From contig JAIDXM010000106.1 in NCBI GenBank assembly GCA_029058745.1, positions 1-64,000 of the forward strand: a stretch of 64,000 bases of DNA, given 5' to 3'. Positions 7,972 to 16,329 of this stretch are shown in pieces. The translations under genes were made by a program, and so were the position numbers. Below the pieces are notes generated by a model that was not told the origin of the DNA, did no database searches, and was given only the letters and a program-made list of their open reading frames with translations. The stretch comes from Muribaculaceae bacterium (lineage in GTDB: Bacteria; Bacteroidota; Bacteroidia; Bacteroidales; Muribaculaceae). The number at the start of each line of letters is the position of its first letter. Positions within the stretch are counted from its first letter, which is position 1.

Positions 7972-8925
7972 TCAATTTCGGCTCCAGATCCAAGCGTTAG
8001 GAAACTTGGAGCTGATTTCTCTTGTGTTTAGATGACGACGAAGTTCCTCCTTGTCGTCAGATGATGCGACAGCCACCCGGCATACCCTCTTTGATGCTAC
8101 AGTGGAAAGGTGATACTCTTCAGAAGAATAGCGCGATGCATAATTCTCCGCTTCCTTAGCGGAAGAGAATGTAGCTACGATGAGATAATGGATGGGATCG
8201 TGAGACACGGCGGGACTCTTGGGTTCGGCAACAGTATTGATGGAATCCTGAATGGCCTCCTGCTTCGGCTTGATGGTCATCAGAGCCTCCACGGGCACCA
8301 CAGATGCCCTCTGTTCCTTTTCGTCATGTGGAATAGGATTCAGCAATATGGTGATGGCAACCGCAAACACAAGTATTAACGCGGCGGTCATTCTTGTGAA
8401 TGCTTTGTTGATTCTGATGTGATAGTATTTATTTTCAACCGTACGTTTCGCAGAATCGTCAAATCGGTTGTCATGTGTCAGGCATTTGTTGTTTTCAGAC
8501 AAAGACAGATTTGCGAAACATCCGACGGGATGATAACCCATATTCGCAGCCTGCAATTCGGATTTCATCATGGGAGAAAACATCAGTCTATTCTCCAATC
8601 CTAAAGATAGGGTGCCTAACTTTCCGCATTCATATTTCCCATTTTCGCGTATCTGCTGAAGCAGAGTGTTGACATCACGCAAGATTACCATTCTTGCTTC
8701 CTCAAAAGACAGTCCATGTTTTCGGGAATAAGAATTAGCGAGCAGACCGTCATCTATCGTGACAGCCTGATTGAACATGATTGCACGCGCAGGAGGGAAA
8801 ATCATACCAGCCTCCATATCAATCCTTGCAGACGATGTCGTGGCTATGAATGCACCCAAGCCAGGCACAATCACGCAGTCGTGGTGCAACAATAGGAATT
8901 CGATATGTCTGAAAAGGTTGTTCAT
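7972..8925 (-). CDS. HU-CCDC81-like and SPOR domain membrane protein
   Basis: A 317-residue protein. The start at 8925 (MNNLFRHIEFLLLHHDCVIVPGLGAFI) is preferred to the ATG seven codons upstream because the family begins this way. Residues 1-125 form the two prokaryotic CCDC81-like HU modules common in Bacteroidota; a transmembrane segment follows (LILVFAVAITILL), then a periplasmic linker and a C-terminal SPOR domain ('HYLIVATFSSAKEAENYASRY'). SPOR domains bind denuded septal peptidoglycan, and HU-like modules suggest DNA or chromatin contact, so a link between nucleoid and division site is plausible but unproven. A TAACTTTG -7 box lies at 8967-8974. Confidence 0.8.
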   Translation of the reverse strand: MNNLFRHIEFLLLHHDCVIVPGLGAFIATTSSARIDMEAGMIFPPARAIMFNQAVTIDDGLLANSYSRKHGLSFEEARMVILRDVNTLLQQIRENGKYECGKLGTLSLGLENRLMFSPMMKSELQAANMGYHPVGCFANLSLSENNKCLTHDNRFDDSAKRTVENKYYHIRINKAFTRMTAALILVFAVAITILLNPIPHDEKEQRASVVPVEALMTIKPKQEAIQDSINTVAEPKSPAVSHDPIHYLIVATFSSAKEAENYASRYSSEEYHLSTVASKRVCRVAVASSDDKEELRRHLNTREISSKFPNAWIWSRN

Positions 8926-8966
8926 GTGTAGATAGTCTCCACCCAAGACGGCTGGGTTTTCAGGTG

Positions 8967-8974
8967 CAAAGTTA
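8967..8974 (-). promoter_or_regulatory. -7 box of the HU/SPOR gene
   Basis: CAAAGTTA on the plus strand reads TAACTTTG on the minus strand, matching the Bacteroidota -7 consensus TAnnTTTG. It lies 42 nt upstream of the chosen start. No clear TTG is seen at the usual -33 spacing. Confidence 0.5.
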
Positions 8975-9012
8975 GTAATTATTTTTTTAACTCATGTAAT
9001 AAAATGATGAAT

Positions 9013-9843
9013 TTATCTTCGTCTTTCAGGTATGAACTGTTCAACAAGTTGTGGGTCAGCTCCTTTGTCAAGAGCTATTTTCCTGTCGATACTTGCTTCT
9101 TGATTCCTGAAATTCAAGAGGTGAAGATACCCCCTCGCAATGTAGAAGTCGGGGTGTTCGGGATAGATCTTTATTGAATTCACTATGTCTTGGGAAGCAT
9201 CGCTGTAGTTTTCCAGATTAATCTTCAGCAGGATTCTGGAGAATCTGGTTTCCGGATTGTCGTCAATGTTTATGGCCTCGTCATAAAATTTGAGGGCATC
9301 ATTAAAATTGCCTTCCTTCTCGGCAACCCTCGCAAGTCCGGCCATGGCAGTGCTGTTGCGAGGATTTAGCTTCGAAAGTCTTGTGAAATCTTTTCTCGCC
9401 TTCTCAATCTCATCGTTTCCAAGGAGGAGGAGCCCCCTCATCTGCAGAGGCCATTCTTGTATTGAGTCGATTTCGAGGGTTTCGTTAAGGTCGGAGAGTG
9501 CGTTCTCATAGTCTCCCATGAAAAGGAAAGTTCTTGCCCTATTTGTCCTTATAACGGAAGATTTCGGTGCAACCGACAGGCCGAGCCTGAATGCTTCGAG
9601 AGCTTCCTCCATTTTGCCGAGATTTGTCCTGACCACTCCGAGGTTGGAGAGCAAGAGCGCGTTTGAAAAATTGCCCGGTTCGAGTCTGAGAGCGGATATG
9701 ATTGTCGATTCTGCGTCACTCCATCGTTCTCGCTTTATGTAATTGTCGGCGGAGTCTGCCAGTTCCATATATTTAGGGGAGGAGGCATTGGCACCGAAAG
9801 AGAAAGCCACAAAGGCCAGTGTTGAAATCAGAAAATGTCTCAT
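9013..9843 (-). CDS. Secreted/periplasmic TPR-repeat protein
   Basis: A 276-residue protein with a signal peptide (about residues 1-20, ending FGANA) followed by roughly six tetratricopeptide repeats, for example 'SDAESTIISALRLEPGNFSNALLLSNLGVVRTNLG' and 'GNFNDALKFYDEAINIDDNPE'. TPR arrays are protein-binding scaffolds, and no catalytic domain is present. It lies downstream of dsbD on the same strand, separated by a strong hairpin that ends 9 nt before the start codon. Its partner cannot be predicted from sequence. Confidence 0.82.
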   Translation of the reverse strand: MRHFLISTLAFVAFSFGANASSPKYMELADSADNYIKRERWSDAESTIISALRLEPGNFSNALLLSNLGVVRTNLGKMEEALEAFRLGLSVAPKSSVIRTNRARTFLFMGDYENALSDLNETLEIDSIQEWPLQMRGLLLLGNDEIEKARKDFTRLSKLNPRNSTAMAGLARVAEKEGNFNDALKFYDEAINIDDNPETRFSRILLKINLENYSDASQDIVNSIKIYPEHPDFYIARGYLHLLNFRNQEASIDRKIALDKGADPQLVEQFIPERRR

Positions 9844-9852
9844 ATCTAAGGT

Positions 9853-9899
9853 AACGTAAGAACCCCGGCCGTAATTGCGTAGGTCGGGGTTCTTACGTT
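9853..9899 (-). terminator. 18-bp hairpin between dsbD and the TPR gene
   Basis: Arms 9853-9870 and 9882-9899 (AACGTAAGAACCCCGGCC and its complement, one G-U) flank an 11-nt loop. The hairpin begins 24 nt after the dsbD stop codon. It ends 9 nt before the TPR start codon, so it could both end dsbD transcripts and cover the translation start region of the next gene. No U-tract follows it. Confidence 0.65.
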
Positions 9900-9923
9900 G
9901 TGTAATACGATGAAATAACGGTT

Positions 9924-11966
9924 CTATTTTTTGTAGTTGCTTATTCCTTGGTTAAGGAAACGCATGTAGGCCGGGATGTCCTCATTATATGCGAACGCCG
10001 GAGCGAGAGGTTTTCCGTTATCGTCAACAATCACATGGAAAGGTTGGGCATTTGCTCCGAATTTCGACCTCTGCAGATAGCTCCATTTGTCGCCATATGT
10101 GCGAAGGGTTCTGACAGTCCCGTCTTTTTCAGTCACCTTTATCGGTTCGGGAAGTGCTTTTTTCTCATCTACCATGAGTGTGATAAGAACAAAATCGTTG
10201 TCGATTGAAGCTTTGACCTCCGGATCGGTCCAGACTGCGGCTTCCATTTTCCGACAGTTGACACATCCATATCCTGAGAAATCGATGAGAGCGGGTTTGC
10301 CGAGTTTTTTTGCGAGTTTCATACCCTCTTCGAAATCATCCACTTGTGCGTGCACATCACCATCGTACAGTGAGAAATCCTGGGTGGATATTGGCGGCGA
10401 GAACGCGCTGATGCTTTTAAGCGGTGCACCCCATAGGCCGGGAATCATATAAACCGCAAATGCGAAAGAGACACAGGCGAGCATGAAGCGGGTGACACTT
10501 ATTTTTTCCACTTTGTCATCGTGGGGGAATGTGAGTTTCCCGAGCAGATATACACCCAGAAGGGCAAATATGACAATCCATAGGGAAATGAACACTTCTC
10601 GGTCAAGAATCCTCCATCCGTATGCGAGATCTGCGACAGAGAGGAATTTAAGGGCAAGAGCAAGCTCAAGAAATCCGAGCACAACTTTTACGGTATTCAT
10701 CCATCCACCGCTTTTCGGCATTGATTTCATCATGGTGGGGAACATCGCGAAAATTGAGAAAGGGAGAGCCAGTGCAAGAGAGAATCCCAACATGCCGATA
10801 GCGGGAGATATGAAATTGGATGTAGATGCGGCTTCCACGAGCAGAGTGCCGATAATCGGGCCAGTGCAAGAGAACGAGACAAGTACAAGCGTGAACGCCA
10901 TGAAGAATATGCTCAGCCATCCGGTTGTGGAATCAACTTTTGAGTCCATCTTGTTTGTCCATGATGCGGGAAGGGTGAGTTCGAACCCGCCCATGAAAGA
11001 AATGGCGAACAGCACGAGAAGAAGAAAGAATATAATGTTGAAGACAGCGCTTGTGGCAAGTTCGTTGAGTGCGGAAGCCCCGAACAGGGCTGTCACGACG
11101 AGGCCAAGCCCGACATATATAACGATAATGGAGAGACCATATACGGCGGCGGTAGCCACAGATTTTTTCTTTGTCTTGTTTTGCTTAAGGAAAAAGCTGA
11201 CGGTCATTGGAATCATCGGCCAAACACATGGCGTGACAAGGGCGATGAGCCCACCGAGGAATCCGGCAAGGAAAATATATAAGAGAGAGCGTTCCTGCTG
11301 GGTAGGATTGTCGGAAAACTCTTTAAGTTCCGTCTCGACATTGTCCCACCATGAGGATGTTGTGTCAGGATTGTCGATAGAGCTGACCGCAAGTTCCGAT
11401 GTCTTGTCTGTATTTCTTAGCGAGTCGCCAGATTCAGTGGAGGAAACCTCTTTGGTCTTGTCAGATTCGTTTTCCGGAGTATCTTTTTTTTCAGGAATGT
11501 CTGTCTGAGATATTTTTTCCTTGATAATGGCATTCCCGTCAAAGGAATGCGACGCGAAAACCGGGAAGCATCCTTTGTCATCGCAGGCTTGTCCTTTCAA
11601 CTCCACATTAATCGAGAATTTTTTTGAGGAAGGTTTTATCTTCTGGGTGAAGGTTACACTCCCTGTATAGAAATGTTGGTCAACTTCAAAAATCTCGTCA
11701 AACTGCTTGGTATAAGGTTTGTTTGCCACCGGTTTGCCATCGAGGGAGCATCCTTGGGTTTCAAACAGGAATTCCAATGGATTTGAACCCCCTGGAGGGT
11801 TGTCGGGTGAAAACAGATGGAATCCCGGAGAAATCTGCGCAGACATCTCAATCGCAGGATTCTCGGTGTTGTCTCCGATTAAGCGGAAACTCCAGTTTAC
11901 GGCATCTGCAGCCATCACCACAGTCGCGAAACAGAGGAGACAGAGTGTCAGAAAATACTTTCTCAT
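9924..11966 (-). CDS. dsbD: Thiol:disulfide interchange protein DsbD
   Basis: A 680-residue inner-membrane reductant conduit carrying electrons from cytoplasmic thioredoxin to periplasmic partners. It has a signal peptide (1-20); an N-terminal alpha domain with Cys128 and Cys133 (QACDDKGCFP); a Ser/Thr/Asp-rich linker (about 150-225); an eight-helix core with the paired cysteines Cys247 (VTPCVWP) and Cys367 (SFSCTGP); and a C-terminal thioredoxin-like domain with the redox pair Cys568-Val-Asn-Cys571. All six cysteines of a working DsbD are present. It appears to be transcribed alone or with the downstream TPR gene. Confidence 0.93.
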   Translation of the reverse strand: MRKYFLTLCLLCFATVVMAADAVNWSFRLIGDNTENPAIEMSAQISPGFHLFSPDNPPGGSNPLEFLFETQGCSLDGKPVANKPYTKQFDEIFEVDQHFYTGSVTFTQKIKPSSKKFSINVELKGQACDDKGCFPVFASHSFDGNAIIKEKISQTDIPEKKDTPENESDKTKEVSSTESGDSLRNTDKTSELAVSSIDNPDTTSSWWDNVETELKEFSDNPTQQERSLLYIFLAGFLGGLIALVTPCVWPMIPMTVSFFLKQNKTKKKSVATAAVYGLSIIVIYVGLGLVVTALFGASALNELATSAVFNIIFFLLLVLFAISFMGGFELTLPASWTNKMDSKVDSTTGWLSIFFMAFTLVLVSFSCTGPIIGTLLVEAASTSNFISPAIGMLGFSLALALPFSIFAMFPTMMKSMPKSGGWMNTVKVVLGFLELALALKFLSVADLAYGWRILDREVFISLWIVIFALLGVYLLGKLTFPHDDKVEKISVTRFMLACVSFAFAVYMIPGLWGAPLKSISAFSPPISTQDFSLYDGDVHAQVDDFEEGMKLAKKLGKPALIDFSGYGCVNCRKMEAAVWTDPEVKASIDNDFVLITLMVDEKKALPEPIKVTEKDGTVRTLRTYGDKWSYLQRSKFGANAQPFHVIVDDNGKPLAPAFAYNEDIPAYMRFLNQGISNYKK

Positions 11967-12100
11967 TTTACGTTAGTTTGGGTTGAAATTTTACGCTAAG
12001 TTACAAATAAATATCCGAAGGAGAGGTAGGAACCGGTTAAATAATGATAAAATAGGGAGAGGATGTCCCATCGAGTGCGGGTGAGAGTGATGATGATGGG

Positions 12101-12131
12101 TTGGGTAATTCAATGAAAAGGTTTATATTTG
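12101..12131 (+). promoter_or_regulatory. lipA promoter
   Basis: A TTG at 12101-12103, a 20-nt spacer and TATATTTG at 12124-12131 form a good Bacteroidota sigma-AB promoter. Transcription would start near 12136-12140, so the possible upstream TTG and ATG codons (12101, 12113) lie outside the mRNA. This fixes the lipA start at the ATG at 12149. Confidence 0.75.
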
Positions 12132-12148
12132 CAGAAAAAATCCTATTC

Positions 12149-13075
12149 ATGGAACGAGATAATAAAAATGAAGTTAGGGAGGAAGGCCATTCTTTATGTA
12201 AGGAAACCTCTGATAATTCCCGGAGTAGGGCAGACTTCCGTCGCAAGCCGGACTGGCTGAAGATTAAATTGCCAAGGGGGTTCAAGACAAGTCAGGTGCT
12301 CGGACTTCTGAATGAGAAGCATATCCATACGATATGCAGTAGCGGAATGTGTCCCAACCGGGCGGAATGCTGGGGAAGCGGCACCGCAACGTTCATGATA
12401 GGAGGTAATATCTGCACAAGGAATTGCCGTTTCTGCAATGTGCCGAGTGGCCGACCGCTCCCATTGAATCCCGGAGAGATAGAAGATATAGTCGAATCTG
12501 TGAAAGAACTCAGGCTCAGACATGTGGTGATTACATCTGTTGACCGTGATGACCTTCCTGATTTAGGAGCCGGTCATTGGGCGAGAATGATAAGGAGTCT
12601 GAAAGGGGAGTGCCCGGGAGTTACGATGGAGGTTCTTATACCGGATTTTCAAGGGCGAGAGGATTTGCTTGACATGGTCATTGCTGAGCATCCTGATGTC
12701 ATATCACATAATCTTGAGACTGTGAGACGCCTTACTCCGGAAGTGCGTACATTTGCCACTTACGACAATTCGTTGAAAGTTGTGGGTTATGTGTCCTCAC
12801 ATGGTATCCGTTCGAAATCGGGAATAATGCTCGGACTTGGAGAGACCCGTTCTGAGGTGCTTGAGACAATGGATGACCTTTTGAGAGTTGGCTGTGAGGT
12901 TATGACCATCGGGCAGTATCTACAGCCGGCAAAGACAAACTATACGTTGAGAGAGTACATCCATCCGGATGTGTTTGCGGAGTATGGACGTATCGGGAAA
13001 GAGAAAGGATTCCGACACATTGAGAGCAGTCCGATGGTAAGGTCAAGTTATCATGCGGAAAAACATGTATATTGA
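12149..13075 (+). CDS. lipA: Lipoyl synthase
   Basis: A 308-residue radical-SAM enzyme that inserts two sulfurs into protein-bound octanoyl groups to make lipoyl cofactors of 2-oxoacid dehydrogenases and the glycine cleavage system. Two Fe-S cluster motifs are intact: the auxiliary-cluster triplet Cys63, Cys68, Cys74 (CSSGMCPNRAEC) and the radical-SAM triplet Cys89, Cys93, Cys96 (CTRNCRFC). The C-terminal 'RSSYHAEKH' carries the serine that ligates the auxiliary cluster (RSSYHA). The start is set by the promoter just upstream. lipB follows and overlaps by about 23 bp, so the two enzymes of the endogenous lipoylation pathway are co-expressed. Confidence 0.95.
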   Translation: MERDNKNEVREEGHSLCKETSDNSRSRADFRRKPDWLKIKLPRGFKTSQVLGLLNEKHIHTICSSGMCPNRAECWGSGTATFMIGGNICTRNCRFCNVPSGRPLPLNPGEIEDIVESVKELRLRHVVITSVDRDDLPDLGAGHWARMIRSLKGECPGVTMEVLIPDFQGREDLLDMVIAEHPDVISHNLETVRRLTPEVRTFATYDNSLKVVGYVSSHGIRSKSGIMLGLGETRSEVLETMDDLLRVGCEVMTIGQYLQPAKTNYTLREYIHPDVFAEYGRIGKEKGFRHIESSPMVRSSYHAEKHVY

Positions 13076-13769
13076 CAGCCGGAATATGGAAGTGCTTGAT
13101 TTCGGGAGGATGAGCTATGGCAGATGCCTGGAGTTGCAACATGCCTATTTTGACTCGATGGTGTATGCCCGGAAGCACAATAAAGATGTAAGGGAACGTC
13201 TTATACTTGTGGAGCATAACCCTGTTGTGACTCTTGGCCGTCATGCGCAAGATTCGAACCTGCTTCTGTCAGAAGAGTCGCTGAGAGGAAGAGGCATAGA
13301 CTGTTTCAGGGTAGGACGTGGCGGAGATGTCACGTATCATGGCCCGGGACAGCTTGTGGCATATCCACTGTTGAATCTTGATTCACATGGCCTTGGAGTA
13401 AAGGACTACGTGAAATTGCTTGAGGAGACAGTGATTCGCACCATAGGGATATATGGAATAATTGGAGAGCGTGTTGAAGGTGCCACGGGAGTCTGGATTG
13501 GCAAAGGAGGCTCCCGAGAACGTAAGATAAGTGCTATCGGAGTCAGGTGTTCAAGGTTCTGCACCATGCATGGAGTCGCCTTGAACGTAAATGTTGACCT
13601 GTCTGGTTTTACGGTCATCAACCCTTGCGGTTTTACAGACAAGGGTGTGACATCGATGTCTGCAGAACTTGGACAATCGCTTGATTTCAGAGAGGTGAAA
13701 AAGTTGTTTTCAGATATTTTCCTCCGCCTCGTATTCTCTTTTAAGAAAGGTTTTTACCTCTTTGAATAG
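13053..13769 (+). CDS. lipB: Octanoyl-[acyl carrier protein]:protein octanoyltransferase
   Basis: A 238-residue enzyme that moves octanoate from acyl carrier protein to target lipoyl domains, the step before LipA. Signature motifs are present: 'LGRHAQDSNLL', 'GRGGDVTYHGPGQLVAYPLLNL', the catalytic Lys158 (RKISAIGVR) and the catalytic Cys192 (NPCGFTDKG). Numbering is from 13053; ATGs at 13065 and 13086 are possible alternative starts. It overlaps lipA at its 5' end and overlaps the convergent mlaF-like gene by 60 bp at its 3' end, an unusually long tail-to-tail overlap. Confidence 0.93.
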   Translation: MRKNMYIDSRNMEVLDFGRMSYGRCLELQHAYFDSMVYARKHNKDVRERLILVEHNPVVTLGRHAQDSNLLLSEESLRGRGIDCFRVGRGGDVTYHGPGQLVAYPLLNLDSHGLGVKDYVKLLEETVIRTIGIYGIIGERVEGATGVWIGKGGSRERKISAIGVRCSRFCTMHGVALNVNVDLSGFTVINPCGFTDKGVTSMSAELGQSLDFREVKKLFSDIFLRLVFSFKKGFYLFE

Positions 13770-14492
13770 TTTGGAGGCAAAAACAAAATCATTAAGGTCT
13801 TCATTTGTGCTCCTGAAAATGTTCCGGTCGCTGCCGGTCCAGTCGCAATGTCCTTTATTGATGAAAACGATGTGTTCACCGATTCCCAAAACGGAATTCA
13901 TGTCATGGGTGTTGATTATGGTAGTGATTCCATACTCATGTGTTATATCGCTGAGCAACTCGTCAATCAGGATTGAAGTCTTGGGGTCAAGACCGGAGTT
14001 GGGTTCATCGCAGAACAGATACTTAGGATTCAATGCAATCGCGCGGGCGATTGCCACACGTTTCTGCATACCCCCGGAAATCTCGGAGGGAAATTTCTCA
14101 TCGGCATTCGACAGGCCGACTCTGTTTATACAGAAATGAGCCCTTTCCAACTGTTCGTCGCGAGAAAGCTGGCTGAACATTTTCAGCGGAAACATCACGT
14201 TTCCAAGTACAGTCTCATTGTCGAAAAGGGCGGATCCTTGAAAGAGCATGCCGATTTCGGTTCTGAGCGTCCTTTTTTCCTGCGCATTCATAGTGCGGAA
14301 CATTCTCCCGTCATACAGGATGTCGCCTTCCTCCGGAGAGAGGAGCCCGATAAGACATTTCATGAAGACAGTTTTCCCGGAGCCGCTTTGTCCGATAATC
14401 AGGTTTGTTTTCCCGGTTTCGAATTCAGCGGAAATATCGTATAGCACTCTTTGTCCGTCAAACCATTTTGAGACGTTTCTTGCTTCTATCAT
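13710..14492 (-). CDS. MlaF-like ABC transporter ATP-binding protein
   Basis: A 260-residue ABC ATPase of the MlaF/MkL group that powers MCE-type phospholipid transport across the envelope. Walker A is GQSGSGKT (34-41), the signature is ISGGMQKR (138-145) and Walker B ends CDEPNSGLDP with Asp162/Glu163. The 'GMLFQGSALFD' Q-loop is characteristic of MlaF. It follows the MlaE-like permease gene by 26 bp. The MCE-domain substrate-binding protein (MlaD) that usually completes the set is absent here because the convergent lipB gene follows. Confidence 0.87.
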   Translation of the reverse strand: MIEARNVSKWFDGQRVLYDISAEFETGKTNLIIGQSGSGKTVFMKCLIGLLSPEEGDILYDGRMFRTMNAQEKRTLRTEIGMLFQGSALFDNETVLGNVMFPLKMFSQLSRDEQLERAHFCINRVGLSNADEKFPSEISGGMQKRVAIARAIALNPKYLFCDEPNSGLDPKTSILIDELLSDITHEYGITTIINTHDMNSVLGIGEHIVFINKGHCDWTGSDRNIFRSTNEDLNDFVFASKLFKEVKTFLKREYEAEENI

Positions 14493-14518
14493 AACACGGA
14501 TGGAATTTTAAAGATTAA

Positions 14519-15265
14519 TCATTGGAGGAGGAGTTTTGTAAGAATAACGTCAGCGAGAAGGATAATAATAGAACTTGACACAACCGCCTTGGTGCTTGCC
14601 TGTCCCACTTCAAGAGCCCCGCCTTTCACATAATAACCATAGAATGACGCGATTGTGGTGATTATGAAAGCGAAAATCACGGTTTTGATGATGCCGTACC
14701 AGACATACCATTCATTGAAGAAGGATTGGATTCCGAATACATAGTCCTCAACGGATACCATTGAAGTGAATTCCGCGATGAACCATCCCCCTACAAGCCC
14801 CATGAACATTGAGAGCACGCATAAAACCGGGACAAAGAAAACGAAACCTATTATTTTGGGGAGCACTATAAAATTAGCGGAGTTTATGCCCATAATGTCA
14901 AGAGCGTCAATCTGCTCAGTGACTCTCATGGTTCCGATTTCCGACGCAATGTTGCTTCCTACTTTTCCCGCGAGAATCAGGCTCATCATAGTGGATGAGA
15001 ATTCCAGGAGAAGAATCTCGCGTGTTGTGAGTCCTGTTGCATAGGATGGAATTAGCGGTGAGACTATGTTTATGGTCATCTGGATTGTTATCACAGCACC
15101 AATGAACAGGGATATGATGATTACCAAAGGAATGGAATCAACTCCAAGCTTTGAGATTTCAAAAACGAGACGGTCAAAAAAAACCTTCCCTTTTTCAGGG
15201 AGGCGGAACACCTGTTTGAGGAACAGGCAATATCTACCGAATGAAGCAATTGACGAGACAATCAT
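14519..15265 (-). CDS. MlaE-like ABC transporter permease
   Basis: A 248-residue polytopic protein of the MlaE/YrbE family with five to six membrane helices and the conserved loop 'VTEQIDALDIMGINS...LVLPKIIGF'. The family forms the membrane core of lipid-transport ABC complexes. It is the first gene of a two-gene unit with the ATPase. A -7 box on the minus strand (TAATTTTG, 15389-15396) is the likely promoter, giving a leader of about 120 nt. Confidence 0.88.
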   Translation of the reverse strand: MIVSSIASFGRYCLFLKQVFRLPEKGKVFFDRLVFEISKLGVDSIPLVIIISLFIGAVITIQMTINIVSPLIPSYATGLTTREILLLEFSSTMMSLILAGKVGSNIASEIGTMRVTEQIDALDIMGINSANFIVLPKIIGFVFFVPVLCVLSMFMGLVGGWFIAEFTSMVSVEDYVFGIQSFFNEWYVWYGIIKTVIFAFIITTIASFYGYYVKGGALEVGQASTKAVVSSSIIILLADVILTKLLLQ

Positions 15266-15388
15266 TTTTCAGATTTTTAAATATGATTCTATATCCGCAC
15301 TCAAACAGCCGGCAATAATAAAACGGAAGAAATCTTTTTAGAGTTCAATCGTTGCAGGTGTAAGAGAGGGGATGTGTTTAAATCCGTG

Positions 15389-15396
15389 CAAAATTA
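15389..15396 (-). promoter_or_regulatory. -7 box of the mlaE-like gene
   Basis: CAAAATTA on the plus strand reads TAATTTTG on the minus strand, an exact Bacteroidota -7 match. No clear TTG lies at the normal -33 distance. Confidence 0.5.
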
Positions 15397-15465
15397 ATAA
15401 AAAAAAGCCAATCTCGCTTATTCTCCGACAAAAGGAATAGATTATCGGTGTTGCGGATTTGTTGA

Positions 15466-15489
15466 TGAGAGTAAGAATGAGAGTAAGAA
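15466..15489 (+). repeat. Tandem 12-bp direct repeat upstream of udk
   Basis: The unit TGAGAGTAAGAA occurs twice in direct tandem (15466-15477 and 15478-15489), ending 9 bp before the likely -33 box of udk. It may be an activator site or a replication-slippage product. Confidence 0.6.
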
Positions 15490-15498
15490 CGCGTTTGG

Positions 15499-15530
15499 TT
15501 TGCTTCCGTGATGGAATTTTATTAATTTTG
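15499..15530 (+). promoter_or_regulatory. udk promoter
   Basis: TTTG at 15499-15502, a 20-nt spacer and TAATTTTG at 15523-15530 fit the Bacteroidota promoter consensus. Transcription would start near 15537, leaving a leader of about 70 nt. Confidence 0.7.
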
Positions 15531-15605
15531 CAAACGTGGGAGGCTCTGTGTTGTCAGACGTGTGTGACTCATAGAGAATTCCCGTTTAATCAAAAACAAG
15601 AAAAA

Positions 15606-16229
15606 ATGTTGGTAATAGGAATTGCCGGAGGAACCGGTTCCGGGAAGACTACAGTTGTGAGGCGAATCATCGAGTCTTTGCCCAAGGATGAAGTGGCGGT
15701 CATTCCGCAAGACTGCTACTACAGGGACAACGCACATATCCCTCTTGAGGAAAGGCTCAAGATGAATTATGATGAACCTGCCTCGATAGAGTGGACATTA
15801 TTGTGTTCCCATCTTCAGTCGTTGAAGGAAGGGAAGACGGTTGAGATGCCTACGTATGACTTTATAACATGTTCCCGCCTTAAGGAGACGGTTACGCTTC
15901 ATCCCAGGGAGGTTGTAGTTGTGGAGGGTATTCTTGTGCTGACCGATAAGCCACTGAGAGACATGCTTGATGTTAAGGTTTTTGTTGATGCCGATGCAGA
16001 TGAGCGCTTGATCAGGGTGATATCAAGGGATTGCATTGAAAGAGGACGCACGCCCCAGATGGTGATTGACAGATATCAGGAGACTCTCAAACCCATGCAT
16101 GAGCTATATATTGAACCTTCGAAACGTTATGCCGACCTGATAATCCCGCAGGGAGGCAACAATAATGTGGCCATCAAACTTCTGACAGATTACATACGTT
16201 CGTTGTTGTCTTCAAGTTCAGAGAGATAA
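15606..16229 (+). CDS. udk: Uridine kinase
   Basis: A 207-residue P-loop kinase that phosphorylates uridine and cytidine in pyrimidine salvage. The start is the ATG at 15606 (MLVIGIAGGTGSGKTT), with the Walker A loop at residues 7-15; the frame is open from 15459 but that part covers the promoter. Other family features are 'IPQDCYYRD', 'NYDEPASIEW' and 'VEGILVL'. Length is normal. A 100-bp gap separates it from lptB. Confidence 0.92.
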   Translation: MLVIGIAGGTGSGKTTVVRRIIESLPKDEVAVIPQDCYYRDNAHIPLEERLKMNYDEPASIEWTLLCSHLQSLKEGKTVEMPTYDFITCSRLKETVTLHPREVVVVEGILVLTDKPLRDMLDVKVFVDADADERLIRVISRDCIERGRTPQMVIDRYQETLKPMHELYIEPSKRYADLIIPQGGNNNVAIKLLTDYIRSLLSSSSER

Positions 16230-16329
16230 AGGGGAGGGAAATATGCGGAGCGAAATCCGTGTTTTCACCAGAATTGTCCAGATGGAGACAATCCAATGAA
16301 ATATAAATTAGTTATTGTCAGCAACCTAA

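Larger units (their letters stand above)
15266..15605. other. Divergent control region of mlaE and udk
   Basis: A 340-bp gap with no gene. It holds the minus-strand -7 box of the mlaE-like gene at 15389-15396, a 12-bp tandem direct repeat at 15466-15489 and the udk promoter at 15499-15530. A long upstream extension of the udk frame from 15459 is not coding because it contains the promoter. Confidence 0.6.

Noticed and set aside
10483-11508. 341-codon open frame antisense to dsbD
   Set aside because: Its sequence is low-complexity and basic with no domain, and the dsbD frame on the other strand has all six catalytic cysteines.
13248-13262. GATTCGAAC T-loop-like sequence
   Set aside because: It is within lipB (AQDSNLL) and no cloverleaf can be drawn.
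15459-15605. N-terminal extension of uridine kinase
   Set aside because: The extra 49 codons contain a tandem repeat and the promoter, and the kinase fold begins at MLVIGIAGG at 15606.
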